Positions 24,230 through 30,905 of a stretch of 33,324 nt of DNA are shown here, in pieces; within the stretch, counting starts at the first letter, position 1, and the number at the start of each line of letters is the position of its first letter. The notes under the pieces are model-generated. The model had not been told where the DNA came from, did no database searches, and saw only the letters and a list, made by a program, of their open reading frames with translations. The stretch spans positions 20,353 to 53,676 of the forward strand of contig MEGH01000047.1 in assembly GCA_001725415.1 (NCBI GenBank). Reading direction: 5' to 3'. The translations under genes and the position numbers were made by a program. The DNA comes from Pseudonocardia sp. SCN 73-27 (GTDB lineage: Bacteria; Actinomycetota; Actinomycetes; Mycobacteriales; Pseudonocardiaceae).

Positions 24230-26434
24230 ATGTCAGCAACGGGCAAGGACGTCACGATGAGCGTCGGGCCGACCGCAGTGCCGGAGCTTCCGCTCCCGAT
24301 GGCGTTCACATCGGGCCCCGATCACGTGGTCGGCAGCCGCAACGCTGCGGCTCACCGGGCGCTGCCCGGGCTCGTGGCGGGCCGGGCGGTGGCCGAGACG
24401 CTGCCCGATCCGGAACTGCTCGCAGCGCTGGACCGGGCGCTGGGTGACGGGGTCGCCGGGGTGGTCGACCTGCTCGAGCCGGCGGTCACGCTGGGGTGCG
24501 TCCCGGCCGGGGACGGGGTGCTCATCTATGGGGTCCCCGTCCGGCGCTCGGCCGGTACCCGGAACCGGGGCGCGGCGCTGCAGAGGCTGGCGGGCGCTCT
24601 GCTCACCGAGCAGACCCCGGAGGCCATCGGCCGGGTCGCGGTCACGACGTCGATGCAGCTGCTGGACGCCGACGCCGGGGTGTTGTTCGTGCGGAGCGGG
24701 CCCGCGACGCTCACCACGTTGTTCGGTACCGGTTGGCCGGCCGAGGTCCAGGCTCGCTACCGGCGCGTGGAGCTGCACCGCGGTCGCCCGCTCTCGGACG
24801 CGGTCCTCGACGGCACACCGGTGTGGATCGAGGACGCCGCCGGGTGGGCCGCGCGGTATCCGGAGATGGCGCCGATCGGCACCGCCGGATCGTACGAGGC
24901 CACCGCCTGTCTGCCGCTGCAGGTCGACGACCGCGACCTGGGCGCCATCGTCTTCAGCTTCAAGTCCCGCCGCACGTTCCTGCCCGACGAACGCGGCTAC
25001 CTGCAGGCAGTGGCCGCGCTGTGCGCGCAGGCGCTGGACCGGGCACGGCTCCTGGTCGTCGAGCACTCGGCGCGGATGTTGGCCGAGCGCGAGCGCGACC
25101 GGATGGAGTTCCTCGCCCGCACCGGACGGCTGATGGAGGAGCCGCTGTCGGTCGAGCAACGGCTGCAGCGCCTGGCCGATCTCGTCGTGCCGGAGATCGC
25201 CGACTGGTGCGTGGTGCACCTGCTGCGCCAGGACTGGGTCAACGGCGGGGGTGGGGGTGGCGTCGAGCAGATCGCCGTCGCCCACGACGACCCCGCGAAG
25301 ATCGACTTCGTGTTGCGCGTGCAGGAGCGCTACCCGCCGGACCCGACCGCGCCCGGGAGCGCCTTCGAGGTCACCCGCACCGGCGAAGCGGCGTTCTTCC
25401 CCGAGATTCCCGACGAGCTACTCGTCGCTGGTGCCGAGGACGCCGAACACCTGGAGCTGATCCGCGCGATCGGCATGAGCTCGGCGCTGGTGGTGCCGCT
25501 GACCGTGCGCGGGCGCAGCCTGGGCGCGCTCACCCTGGTGCACGCGGAGTCCGGGCAGCGGTTCGACGAGCTCGACCTGGCGTTCGCGCAGCGGATCGCG
25601 GCGACCGCGGCAGTCGCGCTGGACAACGCCCGACTCTATGAGCAGCAGCAGCGGATCGCCCAGACTCTGCAGGCGGCGCTGCTGCCCACCGTCCTGCCCG
25701 ACGCGCCTGGCCTGCGGCTCGCGGCCCGTTTCCGGCCGCAGACCGCAGACCGGTCCGGTGTGCAGGTCGGTGGGGATCTCTACGACGTCGTGGCGACGCC
25801 CCGGCCCGGGCGGTGGGCGGTGGTGGTCGCCGACGTCTGTGGCAAGGGCCCCGCCGCCGCTGCGCTCACCGCGCTGATCCGGCACACGCTGCGTGCGGAG
25901 GTGGCGCACGGCCTGGGCCCGGTGGAGGCGCTGGGGCGGCTCAACGCCGCGATGCTGCGCGAGCGGCGTGATCGCGGCCGATTCGCCACCGTCGCGCACG
26001 CGCATGTCGACGTCGGCGACGACGGGACCGCCACGGTCACCCTGGCCGGCGCCGGGCACCCACCCGCGCTGGTGCGTCGCCGGCCACCCGTCGAGCCGCG
26101 CCACGACTCCGCGACCGAGGTCGCGTCGGGGTGCGGCGTCGAGGTGGTGGAGCTCTCGGGCACCCTGCTGGGCGTGTTCGCCGAGGTCGTGACGCCGTCG
26201 GCGACGTTCCGGCTCGGGCCGGGGGACATGATGGTTCTCTACACCGACGGAGTCACAGAGGCGCGGGGTGTGGACGGCTTCTACGGCATGCAACGCCTGA
26301 CCCAGGTCGTGGGCGCCGCCGGCCCGAGGTCGGCCGAGGAGCTGGCCGACGCCCTGATGGCCGACGTCGTCGGCTTCCAGCACGGTGTCCTGCGCGATGA
26401 CGTCGCGCTGCTGGTCGTCGAGGTCTCCCCGTGA
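24230..26434 (+). CDS. PAS-GAF-GAF-PP2C (RsbU/SpoIIE-type) serine phosphatase
   Basis: A 734-residue signalling phosphatase. The N terminus (about 20-110) looks like a PAS domain (MAFTSGPDHVVGSRNAAAHRALPGL). Two GAF domains follow, about 125-280 and 300-470, joined by a helical linker and separated from one another by a Gly-run. The C-terminal PP2C domain (about 490-734) has GGDLYDVV, VVADVCGKGPAAAAL and VLYTDGVTEAR, which hold the metal-binding aspartates. In partner-switching systems such enzymes dephosphorylate STAS proteins in response to sensed signals. The STAS gene overlaps its stop, which supports that role. The start could also be the ATG at 24257, which has AAGGA 7 bases upstream. 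No kinase (RsbW-like) or sigma factor is in the window. Confidence 0.9.
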   Translation: MSATGKDVTMSVGPTAVPELPLPMAFTSGPDHVVGSRNAAAHRALPGLVAGRAVAETLPDPELLAALDRALGDGVAGVVDLLEPAVTLGCVPAGDGVLIYGVPVRRSAGTRNRGAALQRLAGALLTEQTPEAIGRVAVTTSMQLLDADAGVLFVRSGPATLTTLFGTGWPAEVQARYRRVELHRGRPLSDAVLDGTPVWIEDAAGWAARYPEMAPIGTAGSYEATACLPLQVDDRDLGAIVFSFKSRRTFLPDERGYLQAVAALCAQALDRARLLVVEHSARMLAERERDRMEFLARTGRLMEEPLSVEQRLQRLADLVVPEIADWCVVHLLRQDWVNGGGGGGVEQIAVAHDDPAKIDFVLRVQERYPPDPTAPGSAFEVTRTGEAAFFPEIPDELLVAGAEDAEHLELIRAIGMSSALVVPLTVRGRSLGALTLVHAESGQRFDELDLAFAQRIAATAAVALDNARLYEQQQRIAQTLQAALLPTVLPDAPGLRLAARFRPQTADRSGVQVGGDLYDVVATPRPGRWAVVVADVCGKGPAAAALTALIRHTLRAEVAHGLGPVEALGRLNAAMLRERRDRGRFATVAHAHVDVGDDGTATVTLAGAGHPPALVRRRPPVEPRHDSATEVASGCGVEVVELSGTLLGVFAEVVTPSATFRLGPGDMMVLYTDGVTEARGVDGFYGMQRLTQVVGAAGPRSAEELADALMADVVGFQHGVLRDDVALLVVEVSP

Positions 26435-26865
26435 CCACGACGCCTACCGGCGATACGACCAGTGGCGACGCGATCGGCGGCGGCACTGACGGCGGCGCCG
26501 GCGGGGAGATCGTGGAGGTGGTCTTCACCGGCGAGTTCGACATCGCCACCTACGAGCGCGCCGAGCAGCAGGTCGAGCAGGCCGAGCAGGCCGAGCCCGA
26601 GCTGCTCGTGATCGACCTGTCCCGGCTCACCTTCATGGATTCCTCCGGGGTGCGTCTGGTCCTGCTCGCCCGCGAGCGAGCCGATGCCGCCCGGCGACGG
26701 CTTGCGGTCCGGCTGGGCGCGGGCCCAGCACGGCGCGTGTTCGACTCACTCGGCCTGACTACCAAGTTCGAGGTCCTGCCACCAGCAGCGGCACCGTCGG
26801 CCGACGAACCCGCGCCTGAGCCGGGGCCCGGGGCCGCTCCGGGGTCGTCGGCGACCCGGGCATGA
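26431..26865 (+). CDS. STAS-domain anti-anti-sigma factor
   Basis: A 144-residue protein with a STAS core at about residues 26-115. IDLSRLTFMDSSGVRLVLLA holds the conserved Ser71-Ser72 pair that includes the kinase/phosphatase target serine in SpoIIAA and RsbV. The first 25 residues are Gly/Thr-rich and the last 25 Pro/Ala-rich, probably disordered. The GTG start overlaps the phosphatase stop (GTGA), so translation is coupled and the two should be partners: the phosphatase would restore the unphosphorylated form, which then captures an anti-sigma kinase encoded elsewhere. A short imperfect repeat (EQQVEQAEQAE, residues 45-55) comes from tandem GAGCAGG units and may vary between strains. Confidence 0.88.
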   Translation: MTTTPTGDTTSGDAIGGGTDGGAGGEIVEVVFTGEFDIATYERAEQQVEQAEQAEPELLVIDLSRLTFMDSSGVRLVLLARERADAARRRLAVRLGAGPARRVFDSLGLTTKFEVLPPAAAPSADEPAPEPGPGAAPGSSATRA

Positions 26866-26992
26866 GCGCTCCCCGGTCCTGCGGGCGGCCGGCCGAGTCG
26901 TTGCGCGAGCGCCACAGACCATCACGCCGCGGGACGTCACGCGGGCCGGCCGAGACCTGCCCATCGTGGGCCGACCGGACGTCCTGGCCTGC

Positions 26993-27628
26993 TCATGTCT
27001 GCGCCTGTGTCCGGGGGATGTCGTCGGTTCGGGTGTCCTTCGGTTGTGACGTGCCCGCGGTGATGAGCGCCTGAGCGGACCAGCGCTGTATCTCGAGGAC
27101 TTCCTCCGGCCCGAGGCCGCAGATGTCGCGCAGGACGATTGTCGACTCGATGCCGATCACCGCGGTGAGCGCGTGGGTCAGGCGCGCGAGCGCGGCGTCG
27201 TCGATGTGGCCTTCCAGCGGGGCGATGGCGCGCTCGACGTACTCCAGTCGCCGGGACGGTCGGGGTGGGACGGCGGGCTCGATCGGGTCGCGGGTCACGG
27301 TGTGGCGGATGATCTGCCGCAGCAGGTTCTCGTTCTCGCCGGTCATGGCGTGCAGCGCGACGACCAGTCGATCCATCCGTGCGGTCACCGGCTCGTCCGG
27401 TCCGCCGGCGTCGATGGAGAGTTCCATGCCGCGGCGTGTGGCCTCCAGGGCGGCTTCGACCACGAGTTGTTCGGCGCTGGGGAAGTAGCGGTACGCGGTC
27501 CGTCGGGAGATGTCTGCGGCGTCGGCGACCTCGGCCACGGACGGGTGCGTTCCCTCTGCGAGCAGCTTGGCTGCCGCCTCGACGAGAGCGCGGCGGGTCC
27601 GCCGCTTCTGTCCGTCCCGACTCGCCAC
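26993..27628 (-). CDS. TetR/AcrR-family repressor
   Basis: A 211-residue TetR-type regulator. Its HTH is at about residues 12-60 (TRRALVEAAAKLLAEG, then PSVAEVADAADISRRTAYRYFPSAEQL). The C-terminal ligand domain is typical but not diagnostic. I placed the start at the GTG of 27628, which leaves the usual short arm before helix 1. A GTG eight codons upstream lies inside the palindrome that is probably its own operator, and the long open frame beyond runs over the cupin gene. It is divergent from the cupin gene across an 82-base gap and likely represses both. It converges on the STAS gene, with 127 bases between the stops and no gene there. Confidence 0.85.
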   Translation of the reverse strand: MASRDGQKRRTRRALVEAAAKLLAEGTHPSVAEVADAADISRRTAYRYFPSAEQLVVEAALEATRRGMELSIDAGGPDEPVTARMDRLVVALHAMTGENENLLRQIIRHTVTRDPIEPAVPPRPSRRLEYVERAIAPLEGHIDDAALARLTHALTAVIGIESTIVLRDICGLGPEEVLEIQRWSAQALITAGTSQPKDTRTDDIPRTQAQT

Positions 27629-27645
27629 TCCGACCCCGACCCTTC

Positions 27646-27674
27646 TTGACACATCTGTGCCATGACGGCATTCT
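27646..27674 (+). promoter_or_regulatory. cupin promoter overlapped by a TetR-type palindrome
   Basis: TTGACA (27646-27651, perfect -35) is followed after 17 bases by CATTCT (27669-27674, a weak -10). The palindrome TGACACA-TC-TGTGCCA (27647-27662, one mismatch) covers the -35 and part of the spacer, so a bound TetR protein would block the promoter. The cupin ATG is 36 bases downstream of the -10. Confidence 0.5.
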
Positions 27675-27710
27675 TGCGCCACCTTAGCAGCGTCGGGAAA
27701 GGACCTCGCC

Positions 27711-28154
27711 ATGTCCGAGCCGTCGATCGTGCAACCTGCCGGCCTCGTCATCGCTCCTGGCAGTGGCCGGGAGCTGCCTCTTGTCGGGAGGATGGCGGTG
27801 AGCGGGCACCAGACCGGCGGCGCGTTCGAGATCATCGAGTTCCGGGGCAACGCCGCCTGTCCGCCGCCGCACGTCCATCGCGAGCGTGAGGAATGCATCC
27901 AGGTCCTGGAGGGCCGGTTCACCTTCACTCTCGGCGAGGAGGAGCGCGAGGTCGAGCCGGGCAGTTGGGTGCTCGTTCCGCGTGGGACGCGACACGGCTT
28001 CACCGCGAGCGCCGATGCCCGCGCGCTGATCCTCGTGGCCCCTGCCGGGCTCGAGGACTTCTTCGCCGAACTCGGGGGTGGACTCGCCCGGGGTCTGCCG
28101 ACACAGGAGATCCGGGCCGGCTTGAAAGGCCGCTTCGACTCGATACCCGCCTGA
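27711..28154 (+). CDS. cupin-domain protein
   Basis: A 147-residue single-domain cupin. Motif 1 is PPPHVHREREECIQVLEG (residues 44-61), with His-x-His-x(n)-Glu metal ligands. Motif 2 is EPGSWVLVPRGTRHGF, with the second His. It is thus probably a metal-binding small-molecule enzyme or sensor, such as a dioxygenase, isomerase or storage-type cupin; sequence alone does not choose. AAGGA lies about 8 bases before the ATG. The divergent TetR regulator and shared operator suggest induction by a small molecule. The gene ends about 40 bases before the tRNA on the other strand. Confidence 0.85.
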   Translation: MSEPSIVQPAGLVIAPGSGRELPLVGRMAVSGHQTGGAFEIIEFRGNAACPPPHVHREREECIQVLEGRFTFTLGEEEREVEPGSWVLVPRGTRHGFTASADARALILVAPAGLEDFFAELGGGLARGLPTQEIRAGLKGRFDSIPA

Positions 28155-28194
28155 TCTGCCCCGGGATCAACCCTTCGCGACTCACCGACCTGCG

Positions 28195-28268
28195 TGCCCC
28201 CGGCAGGATTCGAACCTGCGACCCAGAGATTAGAAGGCTCTTGCTCTGTCCAGCTGAGCTACGAGGGC
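28195..28268 (-). tRNA. tRNA-Arg(TCT)
   Basis: A complete 74-base cloverleaf on the minus strand. The acceptor stem is GCCCTCG with CGGGGGC (one G-U pair). The D stem is GCTC/GAGC, the anticodon loop is CTTCTAA (anticodon TCT, read as arginine codons AGA/AGG), and the T arm is GCAGG-TTCGAAT-CCTGC. The discriminator base is A and CCA is not encoded. Its first ten bases (28268-28259) are also the last codons and stop of the methyltransferase gene on the same strand. Confidence 0.95.
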
Positions 28269-30004
28269 GTACGACCCGAACGTCCGGGTCGCCCGGCAAG
28301 GGTAGCGGTGTCGGTCGGACCCGGCGCCTCGACCGGGGCCTGCGTCGGGGAGAGGCGTCCCGACACCAGTCCGTCGACGGCCCGGACGGTCAGGGCGGCG
28401 ACGTCGGCGGCGGCGCGGTGCAGGTCGGAGCGGGTGTCGGCGAGCCGGCGGAGCGCCTCACCGAGGGGACGCTGGTCGGCGACGGGGAGATCGGGAAGCA
28501 CTGCGCGACGGTGTTCGGCGCGGCTCCCGCCGGCGATGGCGAGGACCCCGGCGAGCAGGTCGCCGTCGATCCGTCGGGGGTCGGGCCGATACCCGGTGAC
28601 GCCGGGTGCGAGGGCGGCGGGGGCGTCGACGACGCGCGCGTCTCCGTCCGCCACGACGACGTCGCCGGGTGCGACGCGCACGCACCGCGGTGGGCCGGCG
28701 GGTCCGGACGCAGGACCGGCGCAGCGGACGTCGTCGGCGGTGAGGGTCGCGTCCGGGGTCGGGCCGGTCGTGGCGCGCAGGTGCCGGACGGCACCGTCCT
28801 TCTCGAGCGCCGCGAGGGAGACGGTGGAGTGCGCACGCCCGGACGGTGCGAGCGGTGGGGGACGCAGGTGCAACTCGGTGAGTGCGTGGGCGCGGGCGGG
28901 ATAGCCGTCGGGGTCGAGACGGGCGGGGTTGCGGGGCCCGACGTCGACGGTGTCGTCGAGCAGGTCGTCGACACGCACGCGGTGGCGGTCGGCGCCACCC
29001 CCGGCGGCGAGCAGCAGCGTCGACGGCCGGGGGTCGCCGGGCGCGGGACGGCGCAGCAGCCAGAGGTCGGCGTCGGGCCCGGCCGCGACCACGCCGCACA
29101 GCGCTCCGTCGCGGAGAAGGGAGGCGCGGACGTGGCGGCCCCCGCGTCGCGACGCCGCGGCCACCGGCATCCGGACGACGACGCGCCCGCCCGGCCGCAC
29201 CGCCCGCAGGCAGCGCTGCACCCACGCGAGCTCGGACTCGCCGCGCGGGGGAGCGCCGTAGGACCAGGGCCCGTCGGAGTCGAGGCGTTCGCCGAAGGGT
29301 GGGTCGCAGACCACGGCGTCGGCCGGCGGGAGGTCGGCGTCGAAGGCGTCCGCGCCGCTCAGCGCCGCGTCGCGCCGTCCGAGACGCAGCCGCGCGGCCG
29401 CGACGAGCGCCCGGTCGGGGGCCCGGTCGATCCCGGCGACGCGCGGTGCCGTGGACGCGACGAGCAACCCGCCGGTGCCGCACGCCGGGTCGAGCAGGAG
29501 CTCGGCGGGACCGGCGAGCTCGAGCATCCGCGCGCCGACGTCGGGCGGGGTGGGCCGCAGTCGTCGCGAGTCGGCCGCGACCCAGCGCGCGTGCAGGAGC
29601 TCGAACGCCTCCGCGTGCCCGTACTCGCCCGCGACGTGCTCGGCGAGCTCCACGAACGTGGCATCCGCGCGTTCGGTGACGCCGGGCAGCAGCGGTTCGT
29701 CGTCCCCGTCGCGCAGCCACACGAGCAGGGCGCCCGCCCGGGCGACGACGTGTCCCAGCCCGAGCTCGCCACCCTCGGCGCGCATGCGTTGCCACATTCT
29801 CTCGAGCGCGGGGGTCTCGGTGGCCTTCCCGTTGCGCCGCAACCAGTTCTCGACGTCGGCGAGGTCGTAGCGGGGGCTGGCGGGGGTGCCGTCGACGGGG
29901 CGCGGGAAGTCGGGATGGCGTCGTCGCCAGTTGGACACTGCCGCCCGGCTGACGCCACCCAGCCGGGCGATGTCTCCCGCGCTCACGGTGGCGGCGTCGT
30001 CCAC
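28259..30004 (-). CDS. single-chain N6-adenine DNA methyltransferase with N-terminal HTH and HsdS-like C terminus
   Basis: A 581-residue protein. Residues 7-58 form a helix-turn-helix of the MerR/AlpA type (SAGDIARLGGVSRAAVSNWRRR...YDLADVENWLRR). The methyltransferase core has the SAM motif LLDPACGTGG (172-179) and the catalytic DPPF (234-237), both of the HsdM type. The last 230 residues look like one half of a type I specificity subunit, ending VLPDLPVADQRPLGEALRRL with a helical tail and VDGLVSGRLSP. No endonuclease motif or restriction partner is present, so it may be a solitary, perhaps regulatory methyltransferase. The GTG at 30004 is chosen because a promoter places the transcript start on it. 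Its stop codon lies inside tRNA-Arg. Confidence 0.83.
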   Translation of the reverse strand: MDDAATVSAGDIARLGGVSRAAVSNWRRRHPDFPRPVDGTPASPRYDLADVENWLRRNGKATETPALERMWQRMRAEGGELGLGHVVARAGALLVWLRDGDDEPLLPGVTERADATFVELAEHVAGEYGHAEAFELLHARWVAADSRRLRPTPPDVGARMLELAGPAELLLDPACGTGGLLVASTAPRVAGIDRAPDRALVAAARLRLGRRDAALSGADAFDADLPPADAVVCDPPFGERLDSDGPWSYGAPPRGESELAWVQRCLRAVRPGGRVVVRMPVAAASRRGGRHVRASLLRDGALCGVVAAGPDADLWLLRRPAPGDPRPSTLLLAAGGGADRHRVRVDDLLDDTVDVGPRNPARLDPDGYPARAHALTELHLRPPPLAPSGRAHSTVSLAALEKDGAVRHLRATTGPTPDATLTADDVRCAGPASGPAGPPRCVRVAPGDVVVADGDARVVDAPAALAPGVTGYRPDPRRIDGDLLAGVLAIAGGSRAEHRRAVLPDLPVADQRPLGEALRRLADTRSDLHRAAADVAALTVRAVDGLVSGRLSPTQAPVEAPGPTDTATLAGRPGRSGRTPS

Positions 30005-30011
30005 GGGCGCA

Positions 30012-30041
30012 ACGATAATTCGCCGCGTCGTGAGTTGTGAA
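30012..30041 (-). promoter_or_regulatory. methyltransferase promoter, predicted leaderless
   Basis: On the minus strand TTCACA (30041-30036, 5 of 6) is followed by an 18-base spacer and TATCGT (30017-30012, TANNNT, 4 of 6). Seven bases later comes the GTG start at 30004, so transcription should begin at or next to the start codon. No Shine-Dalgarno is present, in agreement. Confidence 0.5.
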
Positions 30042-30063
30042 GCGGTTACACAGCCTCCATACT
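30035..30063 (+). promoter_or_regulatory. PP2C promoter, predicted leaderless
   Basis: TTGTGA (30035-30040, 4 of 6), a 17-base spacer and CATACT (30058-30063, 4 of 6) point to a start at about 30070, directly at the ATG (30071). There is no Shine-Dalgarno. Its -35 overlaps the -35 of the divergent methyltransferase promoter almost exactly. Confidence 0.5.
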
Positions 30064-30070
30064 TCGCGCC

Positions 30071-30871
30071 ATGCCACTGGCGCTGCGGTTCGCGATCGGC
30101 TCCGATGTGGGCCGCCGGAGGTCCGGTAACCAGGACTCCGCGCTCGCGGGCAGACGGCTGCTCGTCGTGGCCGACGGCATGGGTGGCCACGCGCACGGGG
30201 AGCTCGCGAGCTCGTTGACGGTGGCCGCGTTCGCCGCGATGGACGAGGCCCTGCCCGACGACCTGTCCGAGGTCGACCTCACCGGTGCCCTGGTCGAGGG
30301 CATCGAGGACGCCGCGAACAGGCTCGACGCCGGCGCCCGGCGCGACCCCGGCTCGCGCGGCATGGGGACGACGGTCGTGGCGCTGCTGTTCGACGACGCC
30401 CGCTTCGGCGTCCTGCACATCGGCGACTCCCGCATCTACCGGCTGCGCGACGGCGAGCTGACGCGCATCACCCACGACCACACCGTCGTGCAGGCGCTCG
30501 TCGACGAGGGCCGCATCACGCCCGAGGAGGCGGCGATGCACCCCCGGCGCTCGGTGCTGCTGCGCGCGCTGCAGGCGGGCAACGACCCCGACCCCGAGGT
30601 GTGGGACGACACCGCCGCGCCCGGCGACCGCTACCTGCTCTGCTCCGACGGCGCCACCGCGGTGCTCGACGACGAGATGCTGCAACAACTGCTCGGTGAC
30701 GGGGACCGGACCCCGGCCGATGTCGTCGACGCGGTGATCGCCCTGGCCAACGAGGGCGGCGGCCCCGACAACATCACCTGCATCGTCGCCGACGCCGTCG
30801 ACGCCGACGACCACCCGGCGGTGGAGCCGGTCTTCGCGGGTGCCGCGGCGGAGGCTTCGGAAGCCGTCTGA
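30071..30871 (+). CDS. PP2C-family serine/threonine phosphatase
   Basis: A 266-residue PPM/PP2C phosphatase of the PstP/PrpC type without a membrane segment. Metal and phosphate motifs are all present: SDVGRRRSGNQDS (residues 11-23), VVADGMGGHAHGE (about 32-44), FGVLHIGDSRIYRLRDGELTRIT (about 114-136), LLCSDGAT (about 193-200) and GPDNITCIV near the end. It should remove phosphate from Ser/Thr residues put on by Hanks-type kinases; no such kinase is in the window. It is divergent from the methyltransferase and is followed after 34 bases by the CopD-CtaG gene. Confidence 0.92.
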   Translation: MPLALRFAIGSDVGRRRSGNQDSALAGRRLLVVADGMGGHAHGELASSLTVAAFAAMDEALPDDLSEVDLTGALVEGIEDAANRLDAGARRDPGSRGMGTTVVALLFDDARFGVLHIGDSRIYRLRDGELTRITHDHTVVQALVDEGRITPEEAAMHPRRSVLLRALQAGNDPDPEVWDDTAAPGDRYLLCSDGATAVLDDEMLQQLLGDGDRTPADVVDAVIALANEGGGPDNITCIVADAVDADDHPAVEPVFAGAAAEASEAV

Positions 30872-30892
30872 CGGAGCCTCTTCCCGGAGGCT

Positions 30893-30898
30893 TAGCCT
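30893..30898 (+). promoter_or_regulatory. possible leaderless -10 box of the CopD-CtaG gene
   Basis: TAGCCT (TANNNT) lies 7 bases before the ATG at 30906. CTGACG, 19 bases upstream, is a poor -35 and overlaps the end of the phosphatase gene. The GGAGG at 30886-30890 is too far from the ATG to serve as a ribosome site. Confidence 0.3.
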
Positions 30899-30905
30899 GG
30901 GGGTC

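Noticed and set aside
26566-26600. Tandem GAGCAGG units in the STAS gene as a phase-variation tract
   Set aside because: Only about three imperfect units whose change by 9 bases would keep the frame, so it would not switch the gene off.
26875-26960. Repeated GGCCGGCCGAG between the STAS and TetR genes
   Set aside because: An 11-base GC-only repeat in a 127-base gap; not a convincing terminator or site.
28195-28268. tRNA-Arg as the attachment site of an integrated element
   Set aside because: No integrase, excisionase or repeat of the tRNA 3' end is in the window, and the neighbours look chromosomal.
28259-30004. A full restriction-modification, BREX or DISARM-like defence locus around the methyltransferase
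   Set aside because: No nuclease, helicase or other defence gene is adjacent; flanks are a tRNA, a cupin, a phosphatase and CopD-CtaG.
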